Source: Microbacterium natoriense (GTDB lineage Bacteria > Actinomycetota > Actinomycetes > Actinomycetales > Microbacteriaceae). Taken from it: DNA of 64,000 nt. How positions within the stretch are numbered: position 1 is the first letter of the stretch; each line of letters opens with the position of its first letter. Under the pieces are notes generated by a model, which ran no database searches, was not told the DNA's origin, and saw only the letters and a program-made list of their open reading frames with translations. The translations under genes and the position numbers were made by a program. The stretch spans positions 744,001 to 808,000 of the forward strand of contig NZ_JAUSXV010000001.1 of NCBI RefSeq assembly GCF_030816295.1, given 5' to 3'. Positions 35,122 to 43,393 of the stretch are shown here, piece after piece.

Positions 35122-36471
35122 ATGAGTTCAGTCAGTGGCGCGGCCGCAGGCAACCCGTCCGGGATGACGTCTGCGAGTCGTACCGTCGGCTCGCCGGAGC
35201 ATCATTGGTTCACGGAGCCGACCGAGCCGGCGAAGAAGAGCTACGTCACGTGGCTGATCATCGCCCAGTTCGTCTTCTTCATCGCACTGCTCGGTCCCGC
35301 GGTCGTGGGCATCGGTCTGAAGATCAGTTCGCTTCAGGCGGCAGGGGCCATCGCAGAAGGGGCCGCCGCCGCGAACTCGGCGTCGGCGATTCTGGGAGGG
35401 GTCGGCGCATTCTTCGCGGCCATCGCGAACGTGATGTTCGGGCGCATCTCCGATCGCACGACGAGCCGGTGGGGCCGCCGCCGCGTCTGGATCGTCCTGG
35501 GCGCCGTGATCATGACGGTCGGATTCGTCTTCATGGCCCTCGGCGACAGTCTGGCGATCGCGACCGTCGGCTGGGCGATCGCCCAGCTGGGCGCCAACAT
35601 GACGCTCGCCCCCTTCGTGGCGACGATCGCCGACCAGGTGCCGAAATTCCAGCGCGGCGCGATCACCGCGGGCCTCGGCATCGCGCAGAATGTCGGCATC
35701 GTCGGCGGCGTCTACGTGGCCGGCTGGTTCTCGTTCAACCTCTTCATCGTCTTCGTCGTCCCGGCGATCCTGTCGATCGTCGCCCTCGTGATCTTCGTGG
35801 TGGTGCTGCCGGACAAGCAGCTGCCGGTCAAGCCTCCGCGCATCTCCTTCGGCGAGATCCTCGGCACGATCTGGGTGAGCCCGGCGAAGCACCCCGACTT
35901 CGCGCTCGCGTGGTGGTCGCGCTTCCTGATCACCTTCGCGGCGTTCGGCTTCACGACGTTCCGGTTCTTCTACATGGTGTACCACCTCGATGTCCCCGAA
36001 GAGGAGGTCGGCCTTCTCATCGCCAACACCACCCTCGTCTACACCGGAGCGCTCGTGATCACGGCGTGGATCGCGGGCAGGATCTCCGACAAGATCGGCA
36101 AGCGCAAGGTGTTCGTGTGGACCTCGACGGCGTTGTTCGCCGTCGGCACGCTCGCCCTGATCTTCATCCAGGATGTTCCCTCGTACTACGTCCTCGAACT
36201 GTTCCTCGGCGCCGCCTACGGCATCTACGTCGGTGTGGACCTCGCCCTCGTGGTCGACGTGCTGCCGAACCCGGACGACGCAGGCAAGGACCTCGGCGTC
36301 CTCAACCTCGCCAACGCTCTGCCGCAGACGGCGGCGCCGCTGGTCGGCGGGCTGGTGCTGGCGGCGACCGGCGGAGCGACAGGGGCCGACTACACGACGT
36401 GGTTCACCGTCTGCGCGGTCCTCTGCCTCGTCGGAGCGCTGGTCATCTTCCCGATCAAGTCGGTGAGATGA
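35122..36471 (+). CDS. MFS sugar transporter (GPH/SLC45-like)
   Basis: A 449-residue membrane protein with 12 predicted helices after a 40-residue polar N-terminus. The loop after helix 2, G-R-I-S-D-R-T-T-S-R-W-G-R-R-R, is the mark of sucrose/glycoside-proton symporters of the SLC45 and GPH groups. It likely imports a disaccharide or glycoside. AAAGGAGG lies six bases before ATG 35122. It ends the carbohydrate locus and is followed by a clear hairpin and a TetR gene. Confidence 0.88.
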   Translation: MSSVSGAAAGNPSGMTSASRTVGSPEHHWFTEPTEPAKKSYVTWLIIAQFVFFIALLGPAVVGIGLKISSLQAAGAIAEGAAAANSASAILGGVGAFFAAIANVMFGRISDRTTSRWGRRRVWIVLGAVIMTVGFVFMALGDSLAIATVGWAIAQLGANMTLAPFVATIADQVPKFQRGAITAGLGIAQNVGIVGGVYVAGWFSFNLFIVFVVPAILSIVALVIFVVVLPDKQLPVKPPRISFGEILGTIWVSPAKHPDFALAWWSRFLITFAAFGFTTFRFFYMVYHLDVPEEEVGLLIANTTLVYTGALVITAWIAGRISDKIGKRKVFVWTSTALFAVGTLALIFIQDVPSYYVLELFLGAAYGIYVGVDLALVVDVLPNPDDAGKDLGVLNLANALPQTAAPLVGGLVLAATGGATGADYTTWFTVCAVLCLVGALVIFPIKSVR

Positions 36472-36487
36472 CCGGCTGACACAGACC

Positions 36488-36521
36488 GGGCGGCCGGATC
36501 CTCGGGGGACTCCGGCCGCCC
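36488..36521 (+). terminator. 10-bp hairpin after the sugar MFS gene
   Basis: GGGCGGCCGG (36488-36497) pairs perfectly with 36512-36521 around a 14-base loop, starting 17 bases after the stop codon. No T-run follows. Confidence 0.65.
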
Positions 36522-36588
36522 CACCACCCGCTCGCGCACTGAGGGAGCGTTCTCATGGCGAATTGGTATATCTCCTAGACTTATGCCG

Positions 36589-37230
36589 ATGACTCGTCGG
36601 GGGCAGTACGCCAAGGGTGCCGCGAAGCGGGAGGAGATCCTCTCGGTGGCACTCGACGTCGTGGCGGAATTCGGATGCCGCAGCGCATCGAACCGCGAGA
36701 TCGCCCGTCGCGTCGGGCTCACCCAGCCGGGACTCATGCACTACTTCGGCTCGCGCGAGGAGCTCTACATGGCTGTGCTGCGCGCCAGAGACGCTCGCGA
36801 CATCGCAGAGCACTGGGTCGACAAGCCGAACTTCGAGGGCTTCCTCGACGTGATCGAGCACAACACCCGCGTGCCGGGTCTCGTGCAGCTGTATGTCGAG
36901 TTCTCCGCCGAGGCGAGCATCGGAAAGCACCCGGCGCACGAGTACTTCGTCGAACGGTACGAATGGGTGCGCGACCTCTCCGTGCAGTCCGTGAGGACCG
37001 CTCAGGAGAGCGGCGAATTCGGTCAGAACGTCGACGCCGAGCTGATCGCCGACATCATCGTGGCGGCCGCCGACGGGCTGCAGCAGCAGTGGCTGCTCGA
37101 CCGTTCGATCGACATGGTCGCGCGGCTGCGGGCCGTGTGGAACGGCGTCGCCGCGCTCTCGCACCTCGGCTCGGTCGACGGCGGCCCCTCCGACGGCGGC
37201 CCCTCCGACGGCGGCCCCTCCGGCGGCTGA
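36589..37230 (+). CDS. TetR/AcrR-family regulator
   Basis: A 213-residue repressor. The helix-turn-helix is S-N-R-E-I-A-R-R-V-G-L-T-Q-P-G-L-M-H-Y-F near residues 35-55, then the helical ligand domain. The C-terminus carries three perfect DGGPS repeats (15-bp DNA units at 37177-37221), which look disordered and recently expanded. I prefer ATG 36589 because TAGACT lies seven bases upstream, as in leaderless genes here; ATG 36583 would put the start inside that spacing. Targets are unknown; the sugar MFS gene just upstream is one candidate. Confidence 0.9.
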   Translation: MTRRGQYAKGAAKREEILSVALDVVAEFGCRSASNREIARRVGLTQPGLMHYFGSREELYMAVLRARDARDIAEHWVDKPNFEGFLDVIEHNTRVPGLVQLYVEFSAEASIGKHPAHEYFVERYEWVRDLSVQSVRTAQESGEFGQNVDAELIADIIVAAADGLQQQWLLDRSIDMVARLRAVWNGVAALSHLGSVDGGPSDGGPSDGGPSGG

Positions 37231-37447
37231 CCTGCCGACGGGCCCCGCCCCGGGTCCCGGCAGGCGGTGTGCCACCAGCGGCTTGACCTGCCACCATCCG
37301 AATCGCGTCGGGAACGTGGTGGTTCGTGAACTGCCTGGTGGCTGACGCGTGCGCCACTCTTCCTGCACATCGTCGAGCTTGGACGGGACCGCTCCAAAGC
37401 CTGGGGACAGAGCATTCAGGGCTTGTCGCCAGGTGCAGAGTGAACGG

Positions 37448-38491
37448 ATGCCGGAGATCACACCCGCGAAGATCGAGAGAAGGCGCCGCATCACCCACGA
37501 GCAGGCCGAGCAGCTGCTGCGCAGTCGCGAAGACCTTCTCGATAATGGTTTGACGGACCGTTCGCTGCGCGAGCAGGTCGCCGGCGGGAGTCTTCATCGC
37601 GTGCGCCGCGGCCACTACGTTGCGACCCGGACATGGAAGTCATTGTGGCCGGAGGGCCGGCATCTGCTGCACATCATCGCGGTGTGCCGAGACGCCTCGG
37701 TGCCGCCTGTGCTGTCGCATGTGTCCGCTGCTGTCGTGCGCGGGTTGCCGCTGTACCGACTGGAACCGAAGCGGGTGCATGTGTGCGTACCGCTTCCCCG
37801 CCACGCGGGCAGCGCGAGTGACGTGCTGCGCCACGAGCTCGACCTAGATGACGACGACGTCGAGGAGATCGCGGGGATCAGGGTCACGAGTGCGGCGCGC
37901 ACAGTGCTCGACGTCGCGCGAACTCTGCAAGCGGAGGCCGCGCTTTCGATAGCCGACGCGGCGTTGGGTTCTGCGGCCGTGACGAGACACCAGCAGGACC
38001 CCGAACTCGCCGCGTCCTGGCGAGGCGACCTCGAGCAGCGGCTCGACGCCGTTCGCGGTAGGCCGGGGGCTCGCAAGGCCGGGCGCATCGTGGCGTTCGC
38101 CGACGGGCGAGCTCAACTGCCGGGCGAGAGCGTCAGCCGACTGCGTCTTCACCGCCTCGGGTTCCGGAACGTCGATCTGCAGGTACGCATCCCCGCGCCA
38201 GACGGTCGCTCGTTCTACTGCGACTTCGGTCTCGACGACATCAATTCGTTCGGGGAGTTCGACGGCCTCGGCAAGTATCTCGACCCCTCGACGCGCGGTG
38301 ACCAGAACGTCGAGGAAGCGGTCGTGGAGGAGAAGTGGCGCGAGGACTGGGTGCGTGGCACGACTCGGAGAGGGATGCTCCGCTGGGGAGGTGAGCATAT
38401 CGGCACTGTGCGAGCCTTCGCGAGCCGTCTGGCGGCCTTTGGCGTGCCGTTCACAGGCGACCTCCGTCTTGATCGACGTCGCCTGCGCTGA
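37448..38491 (+). CDS. AbiEi/DUF559-like protein
   Basis: A 347-residue protein. The N-terminal half has a winged-helix segment (LLRSREDLLDNGLTDRSLREQV, then LHRVRRGHYV) like the AbiEi_4 antitoxin domain, followed by SHVSAAVVRGLPL. The C-terminal half resembles DUF559/Vsr-type endonucleases, with F-Y-C-D-F-G-L-D and E-F-D-G-L-G-K-Y in PD-(D/E)XK spacing. Genes of this layout are common as singletons in Microbacteriaceae, and no partner toxin (AbiEii) lies beside it. Function is unknown. ATG 37448 has only a weak ribosome site. The flanking spacers both contain CGTGGTGG motifs. Confidence 0.78.
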   Translation: MPEITPAKIERRRRITHEQAEQLLRSREDLLDNGLTDRSLREQVAGGSLHRVRRGHYVATRTWKSLWPEGRHLLHIIAVCRDASVPPVLSHVSAAVVRGLPLYRLEPKRVHVCVPLPRHAGSASDVLRHELDLDDDDVEEIAGIRVTSAARTVLDVARTLQAEAALSIADAALGSAAVTRHQQDPELAASWRGDLEQRLDAVRGRPGARKAGRIVAFADGRAQLPGESVSRLRLHRLGFRNVDLQVRIPAPDGRSFYCDFGLDDINSFGEFDGLGKYLDPSTRGDQNVEEAVVEEKWREDWVRGTTRRGMLRWGGEHIGTVRAFASRLAAFGVPFTGDLRLDRRRLR

Positions 38492-38561
38492 TCGGCCGCG
38501 GGCGTGCAGGTGCGTCCGCCACCATGATGTCGACCGGCCACCCGGTTGTCGACGTCAACAA

Positions 38562-38645
38562 CGTGGTGGGGCGTCGGCAACGTGGTGGGGCGTCGGCAAG
38601 GTGGTGGGGCGTCGGCATCGTGGTGGGATGTCGGCATCGTGGTGG
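38562..38645. repeat. Four tandem copies of a 19-bp unit plus a partial fifth
   Basis: The unit CGTGGTGGGGCGTCGGCAA repeats at 38562, 38581, 38600 and 38619 with one to three changes per copy; a partial unit starts at 38638. It fills the spacer between the AbiEi-like gene and gnd. Confidence 0.85.
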
Positions 38646-38745
38646 CGGGCCGAGGCCCTGGGCCCGCGTTGAGGGAATCCGGCTCGCGTGTCAGGATGAG
38701 CGCATCCGGCTTCAGAGAAGCCGTCCGTGGTGTGAGGGAGCGAAC

Positions 38746-39801
38746 ATGCAGCTGGCGATGGTGGGACTCGGACGGATGGGCGCGAACATCGTGCGGCGCC
38801 TCATGCGGGACGGACATGAGTGCGTCGTCTACGACGTGAACCCGGAAGCGGTCGCGACGCTCGTCGCCGAGGGGGCGACCGGCGCCGACAGCTACGCCGA
38901 CCTCGCGGCCAAGCTGCAGACCCCGCGCATCGTGTGGCTCATGGTGCCGGCATCCATCACAGGACAGGTCGCCGATGAGGTGGCGGCCGTGCTCGACCGC
39001 GGCGACATCATCATCGACGGCGGCAACTCGAACTACCGCGACGACGTGCGCCGCGCCGCGGCGTTGCGCGAACGCGGCATCGAGTTCGTCGACGTGGGCA
39101 CGAGCGGCGGGGTGTTCGGCCTCGATCGCGGCTACTGCCTGATGGTCGGCGGATCGGATGCTGCGGTGCAGCACCTCGAGCCGATCCTGCGCACGATCGC
39201 CCCGGGCGTCGGTGAGATCGAGCGCACACCCGGGCGCGACGGCGACCTCGCTCCCGAGGAGCAGGGCTACCTGCACTGCGGGCCGTCGGGAGCCGGGCAT
39301 TTCGTGAAGATGGTACACAACGGCATCGAGTACGGCATCATGGCCGCGATCGCTGAGGGCCTGAATCTTCTCGAGAACGCCGATGCCGGTGTGCGCGAGG
39401 CCGAGCACTCGGCCGAGATCGCCCCGCTCGAGGAGCCCGAGTTCTACCAGTTCCCGATCGACACCGCGAAGGTCGCCGAGCTGTGGCGCCGCGGCTCGGT
39501 CGTGTCGTCGTGGCTGCTCGATCTCACCGCGGCCGCACTGCACGCGAACCCGCGGCTCGATGGGCTCGCGGGCCGTGTCTCGGACTCGGGTGAAGGGCGT
39601 TGGACTGTCAAGGCCGCCGTCGACGTCGGTGTTCCGGTGCCCGTGCTCGCGGCCTCGCTCTTCGAGCGCTTTGCTTCGCGCGACGAGGATCGCTTCGCCA
39701 ATCAGGTGCTCTCGGCGATGCGCCTGCAGTTCGGCGGTCACCAGGAGCGCCCGGCCGGCGACGTGCTCGAGGCGGGCGGCCGCAAGGTCGACGAAGGCTG
39801 A
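38746..39801 (+). CDS. gnd: 6-phosphogluconate dehydrogenase, decarboxylating, short type
   Basis: A 351-residue enzyme of the pentose phosphate pathway that converts 6-phosphogluconate to ribulose-5-phosphate. The Rossmann motif V-G-L-G-R-M-G-A-N starts at residue 6, D-G-G-N-S-N-Y is near 90, and G-P-S-G-A-G-H-F-V-K-M-V-H-N-G-I-E-Y carries catalytic Lys and substrate His. The short length (about 330-350 instead of 470) marks the GndZ/YqeC type, usually NAD-dependent. GAGGGAG lies before ATG 38746. The frame is open upstream through the tandem repeat, but this is the only start with a ribosome site. Confidence 0.94.
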   Translation: MQLAMVGLGRMGANIVRRLMRDGHECVVYDVNPEAVATLVAEGATGADSYADLAAKLQTPRIVWLMVPASITGQVADEVAAVLDRGDIIIDGGNSNYRDDVRRAAALRERGIEFVDVGTSGGVFGLDRGYCLMVGGSDAAVQHLEPILRTIAPGVGEIERTPGRDGDLAPEEQGYLHCGPSGAGHFVKMVHNGIEYGIMAAIAEGLNLLENADAGVREAEHSAEIAPLEEPEFYQFPIDTAKVAELWRRGSVVSSWLLDLTAAALHANPRLDGLAGRVSDSGEGRWTVKAAVDVGVPVPVLAASLFERFASRDEDRFANQVLSAMRLQFGGHQERPAGDVLEAGGRKVDEG

Positions 39802-39867
39802 GTCCGCAGCATCCACGGCGGTCATCGAGCGACGCCCTCACTCGTTCCGAAGGCCTTCTCACGTTCG

Positions 39868-39896
39868 GAAGGAGCTTTGGCCGCTGAGGCTCCTTC
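39868..39896 (+). terminator. Possible terminator after gnd, in CGGAGC-rich spacer
   Basis: GAAGGAGC (39868-39875) pairs with 39889-39896 around a 13-base loop. Several CTCCTTCGGAGC-like short repeats follow to about 39960, so the hairpin may be part of a degenerate repeat. Confidence 0.45.
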
Positions 39897-39992
39897 GGAG
39901 CCCGAGTTCTCCTTCGGAGCGTGCGGGGCGCGCGGAGCGTTCGGGGCCCGTAGAGCGCCCCGGCGGCCGAATGTGCCGTGGCGCGCCGACCC

Positions 39993-40010
39993 CTTCAGCC
40001 GCGCTTCAGC
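39993..40010 (+). promoter_or_regulatory. CTTCAGC direct repeat upstream of response regulator
   Basis: CTTCAGC occurs at 39993-39999 and 40004-40010, 11 bases apart, so both copies face the same side of the helix. The response regulator starts at 40032. Direct repeats of this spacing are typical OmpR/PhoB-family binding sites. Confidence 0.6.
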
Positions 40011-40031
40011 CCCGGTGTGCAGGCTGGGAGG

Positions 40032-40709
40032 ATGCGAATACTGCTCGTCGACGACGAAGTGCGGCTCGCCGACGGCATCCGCCGGGGGCTCGAGGCCGAG
40101 GGGATGGTCGTCGACGTCGCGAACGATGGTGCCGCCGGGCTCGGTCTCGCGCGCGATCGCGACTACGACGCGATCGTGCTCGACGTCATGATGCCGGGCA
40201 TGAGCGGCTATCGCGTATGCCAGGCGCTGCGCGCCGAGGGCGATTGGACTCCCGTGCTGTTCCTCACGGCGAAGGACGGCGAGTGGGACGAGGTCGAAGG
40301 CCTCGACACGGGTGGCGACGACTGGATGACGAAGCCGTTCTCGTATCCGGTGCTGGTCGCGCGGCTCCGCGCTCTGGTCCGCCGGGGCGGACGCGAGCGG
40401 CCGGCGGTGCTCGAAGCGGGGGATCTGCGCCTGGATCCGGCCGCACGTCGGGTCTTCCGCGGCGAGACGGAGATCTCGCTCACGGCGCGAGAGCTCGCGG
40501 TTCTCGACTTCCTGCTCCGCCGACGCGGTGAGGCCGTGACCAAGGCCGAGGTGATCGCGAACGTGTGGGGCGACGATTTCGATGGCGATGCGAACATCGT
40601 CGAGGTCTACATCGGGCACCTGCGGACGAAGGTCGACAGGCCGTTCGGAAGAGCGGCCATCGAGACGGTCCGCGGCACCGGCTACCGGCTCGCCGGGAAC
40701 GGCGGCTGA
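40032..40709 (+). CDS. OmpR/PhoB-family response regulator
   Basis: A 225-residue regulator. The receiver domain has the acidic pair Asp7/Asp8, phosphoacceptor Asp51 in I-V-L-D-V-M-M-P-G and Lys in M-T-K-P-F. The winged-helix DNA-binding domain fills about 125-222 (LTARELAVLDFLLRRRGEAV to GTGYRLAG). CAGGCT lies six bases before ATG 40032, suggesting a leaderless mRNA; the overlapping GGGAGG is too close to act as a normal ribosome site. The kinase gene starts one base after its stop. It probably controls itself and the PepSY-like gene through CTTCAG repeats. Confidence 0.93.
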   Translation: MRILLVDDEVRLADGIRRGLEAEGMVVDVANDGAAGLGLARDRDYDAIVLDVMMPGMSGYRVCQALRAEGDWTPVLFLTAKDGEWDEVEGLDTGGDDWMTKPFSYPVLVARLRALVRRGGRERPAVLEAGDLRLDPAARRVFRGETEISLTARELAVLDFLLRRRGEAVTKAEVIANVWGDDFDGDANIVEVYIGHLRTKVDRPFGRAAIETVRGTGYRLAGNGG

Positions 40710-40710
40710 G

Positions 40711-42024
40711 ATGACGGAGATCCGCAGACGCGGCATCCGCTCGATCAGGGCACGACTGACCGTCGGTGCACTCCTCGCCGTCGGAGTGGTTCTCGCCGGG
40801 GGCGCCCTGGGCACCGTGATCCTGCTCGGACAGCTGCTCACGCAGGGGGTGGCGGCCTCGGTCGAGCAGGATCTCGAGACGATCGGCGAGCAGCTCGAGA
40901 ACGGCGCGGTCGACATCGGAGACCTCGACGGCGACGTGCTCGTACGGGTGCAGGGCGCGCAGTCCGCCGCCAACGACGACGACGCCGAGCAGTTGCCGAT
41001 CGTCGCCGAGGACTCCGTCGTGCGCATCGTGGTCGACGGAGACGCCTACCTCGCAGCCTCGGAGGAGACGGATGCCGGCATGCTCACGGTCGCGCGGCCG
41101 ATCGATGAGGTCGAGGCGGCGACGGCGACGGCATCCGGTCTCCTGGCGATCGCAGTGCCCGTGCTGCTCGTCGTGATCGGGGTGGTCATGTGGCTCGTCG
41201 CCACGCGCGCCCTCGCCCCGGTGGAGCGCATGCGCCGGCAGGTCGACGACATCGACGGCGCGGGGCTCGATCGGCGCGTCGATGCGGGGCGCGACGACGA
41301 GTTGGGCGCGCTTGCCGCGACCATGAATCGGATGCTCGAGCGGATCGAGTACGCGCAGACGACGCAGCGGCGCTTCGTGAGCGACGCCTCGCACGAGCTG
41401 CGATCACCGCTCGCGACGATCAGGCAGCACGCCGAGGTCGCGGTCGCGCACCCGGCATCGACCTCTGTCGAGGAGCTCGGCGGGGTGGTGCTCGATGAGG
41501 GGCGGCGCATGCAGGAACTCGTCGAGGGTCTGCTGCTGCTCGCCCGACTCGACGAGCACGGGGGACGCGAGCATCCGCGCGCGCCGGTGGATCTCGACGA
41601 CATCGCGCTCGCCGAGGTACAGCGCCTGCGCGGCATGGGCGTCGACGTCGACGGTCGGCGCATCGGCCCCGGGCGGGTCGCCGGCAGCGAGGTCCTGCTC
41701 GGCAGAGCCGTGCGCAATCTCGTCGACAACGCCGTGCGCCACGCAGCCGGCACAGTGGCGCTGGCCGTGGTCGTGTCGGGTCCGCAGGTTCTCCTCGAGG
41801 TGGAGGATGACGGATCCGGAGTGCCAGAGGAGCAGCGCGAGGCCGTGTTCGAGCGCTTCGCCCGGCTCGACGAGGCACGCGCGAGAGACGCCGGCGGCAG
41901 CGGTCTCGGACTCGCGATCGCCCGTGAGATCGCGCGGGCGCACGGCGGGGAGCTGTCGGTGTCGACCGGCGTGCTCGGCGGAGCGCGTTTCACACTCGCG
42001 CTGCCGGTCGCCGCGGAAGGCTGA
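40711..42024 (+). CDS. Sensor histidine kinase
   Basis: A 437-residue membrane kinase. Helix 1 covers residues 15-40 and helix 2 about 143-165, enclosing a 100-residue acidic extracellular sensor (with N-D-D-D-D-A-E). A HAMP domain follows, then the H box with His228 in D-A-S-H-E-L-R-S-P-L, the N box RNLVDNAVRHA, and the G boxes EDDGSGVP and G-S-G-L-G-L-A-I. ATG 40711 follows the regulator stop by one base. The acidic sensor and downstream PepSY-like protein suggest sensing of cations or envelope stress; the signal is not known. Confidence 0.93.
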   Translation: MTEIRRRGIRSIRARLTVGALLAVGVVLAGGALGTVILLGQLLTQGVAASVEQDLETIGEQLENGAVDIGDLDGDVLVRVQGAQSAANDDDAEQLPIVAEDSVVRIVVDGDAYLAASEETDAGMLTVARPIDEVEAATATASGLLAIAVPVLLVVIGVVMWLVATRALAPVERMRRQVDDIDGAGLDRRVDAGRDDELGALAATMNRMLERIEYAQTTQRRFVSDASHELRSPLATIRQHAEVAVAHPASTSVEELGGVVLDEGRRMQELVEGLLLLARLDEHGGREHPRAPVDLDDIALAEVQRLRGMGVDVDGRRIGPGRVAGSEVLLGRAVRNLVDNAVRHAAGTVALAVVVSGPQVLLEVEDDGSGVPEEQREAVFERFARLDEARARDAGGSGLGLAIAREIARAHGGELSVSTGVLGGARFTLALPVAAEG

Positions 42025-42030
42025 AGGCGG

Positions 42031-42058
42031 CTTCAGGAAGCTTCAGCGGCGGTTCATG
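42031..42058 (+). promoter_or_regulatory. CTTCAG direct repeats upstream of PepSY-like gene
   Basis: CTTCAGG (42031) and CTTCAGC (42041) are ten bases apart, with a weaker GTTCATG at 42052. They match the repeat before the response regulator at 39993 and lie 23-50 bases before ATG 42081. Confidence 0.6.
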
Positions 42059-42080
42059 GGTGGCCGCGCAGAGTAGAAGC

Positions 42081-42845
42081 ATGAACACCGAAGAGAACAC
42101 ACCCCAGCAGCCCGACCGAGACGCCGAGACCCAGCGGTTCGACACGGAGCCCGCAGCACCTGCCGCTCCCGCCGGACCGCAATCGGGCCGGCGCCGTCGG
42201 AACATCCTCATCGGAGCAGCGGCGACCGTCGCGATCCTCGCCGTCGGCGGTGGCGCGTATGCGATCGGCGCCGAGGTCGGCGACGACGATGACGACCGTC
42301 CCGCCGCGTCGCAGGGCAGTGGCTCGAGTGCGACCGACGACGGCGATCGCGACGGCGATCGCGCCGATGACGGTGCTCGAGACGACGACCGCGCCCCCGA
42401 GACGGGGGCGGGCGCAGGAATCGTGGCGGATGCCGCCTCGATGCGCGACGCGGCAGAGGCGGCCATCGGCGCCGCGGGCGGCACCGGTGCGAGCTCGATC
42501 GACGTCGAGCACGGCGGCTACGAGGTCGAGGTTCTGCTCGCCGACGGCTCGGAGGTCGACGTGTTCGTCGGCGCCGACGGCGCAGCATCCGTCGATCCGT
42601 CCCGCGACGACGACCGCCGCGCGGACCCGGCGCTCGATCTCGCGACGCTCGGCGACATCATCGACGCCGCTCTCGCCGCGTCGAGCGAGGCCTCCGGCGG
42701 CGACGGCACGGTCGATGCCGTGTCGAGCAGCGACGACCAGGGCGTCGCCTACGAGGTCAGCATCCGTCTCGCCGATGGACGCGACGCCGACATCGATCTC
42801 GCGGCCGATCTCGCGCTGGTCTTCGCCGACGTCGACGACGACTGA
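42081..42845 (+). CDS. PepSY-like membrane protein
   Basis: A 254-residue, strongly acidic protein. A polar N-terminus with R-R-R-R is followed by one membrane helix (about 41-63), then an extracellular Asp-rich linker and two PepSY-like modules: SSIDVEHGGYEVEVLLADGS near 135 and DAVSSSDDQGVAYEVSIRLADG near 215. Such proteins often follow two-component genes in Actinobacteria and may bind cations or damp the sensor. Start ATG 42081 lies 57 bases after the kinase stop. The runs of Asp codons look like low-complexity expansion. Confidence 0.83.
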   Translation: MNTEENTPQQPDRDAETQRFDTEPAAPAAPAGPQSGRRRRNILIGAAATVAILAVGGGAYAIGAEVGDDDDDRPAASQGSGSSATDDGDRDGDRADDGARDDDRAPETGAGAGIVADAASMRDAAEAAIGAAGGTGASSIDVEHGGYEVEVLLADGSEVDVFVGADGAASVDPSRDDDRRADPALDLATLGDIIDAALAASSEASGGDGTVDAVSSSDDQGVAYEVSIRLADGRDADIDLAADLALVFADVDDD

Positions 42846-42878
42846 TCTGCACGCTCCGCGGCCGGGGAGCCGGTGCGG

Positions 42879-43229
42879 TCATCGCCCGAGCTTCTCGGCG
42901 CAGGCCACGCAGTGGGTCGCGAACGGCCGCACCTCCAGACGAGCGATCGGGATCGGCTGCCCGCAGCCTGCGCAGACCCCGTAGGTTCCGGCATCCAGCC
43001 TTGCGAGGGCTTCGTCGACCTGGCGGAGTTCGGATGCCGCGGCATCTGCGAGGCCCGACAGACGCGACCACTCAGATGAGAGCGTGACCCCTTCGGGGTC
43101 GTGCTCGTCATCGTCGTTCGTTCCCTCCCGGTCGTGCACGAGCTCGCCGAGCACGACCGCGGTCGACGCGACGCGGGCGGCGGCGTGCGCCCGCAGCCGC
43201 TCGAGAAGTGCGCGGACGTCGTCGGTCAT
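42879..43229 (-). CDS. DksA/TraR-type zinc-finger protein
   Basis: A 116-residue cytosolic protein. An N-terminal coiled coil (ALLERLRAHAAARVAS, then AAASELRQVDEALARLDAG) leads to a C4 zinc finger, C-A-G-C-G-Q-P-I-P followed 17 residues later by C-V-A-C. DksA-like proteins enter the RNA polymerase secondary channel; this small actinobacterial form is uncharacterised. TACAGT lies six bases before ATG 43229, giving a leaderless start; the longer frame to 43328 has no support. It converges on the PepSY-like gene. Confidence 0.88.
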   Translation of the reverse strand: MTDDVRALLERLRAHAAARVASTAVVLGELVHDREGTNDDDEHDPEGVTLSSEWSRLSGLADAAASELRQVDEALARLDAGTYGVCAGCGQPIPIARLEVRPFATHCVACAEKLGR

Positions 43230-43301
43230 GCCGACACTGTACGCGCGGCATCCGACGTCGGCTTCGGCAGAAGTCGAGGCGGGTGAGGCCTCAACTCTCG
43301 G

Positions 43302-43393
43302 CGTCTCGTGTCGCTCCGCTCGCTCCACGACCGGGGCGCCAGCATCCGACTGGTCGTCGAGCGAGGGAGCGGAGCGACCGAGACGAAACGCGG
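43302..43393. repeat. Inverted pair of GAGCGAGCGGAGCGA-type repeats
   Basis: CTCGTGTCGCTCCGCTCGCT near 43305-43325 faces GGTCGTCGAGCGAGGGAGCG and GAGACGAAACGCGG at 43352-43393. The element lies just after the stop of the phytase-like/GDPD gene and could act as a transcription end. A related copy lies at 45714. Confidence 0.7.

Noticed and set aside
9893..36471. A xanthan-degradation locus
   Set aside because: GH38 and deacetylases would fit, but no PL8 lyase or GH9 endoxanthanase is present, so the substrate was left open.
38562..38645. CRISPR-like array
   Set aside because: The units are contiguous 19-bp tandem repeats without spacers, and no cas gene is present.
39822..41027. A 401-codon minus-strand frame opposite the response regulator and kinase
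   Set aside because: The plus-strand genes have full domain structure; the minus frame has no motifs and Arg/Ser-rich composition.
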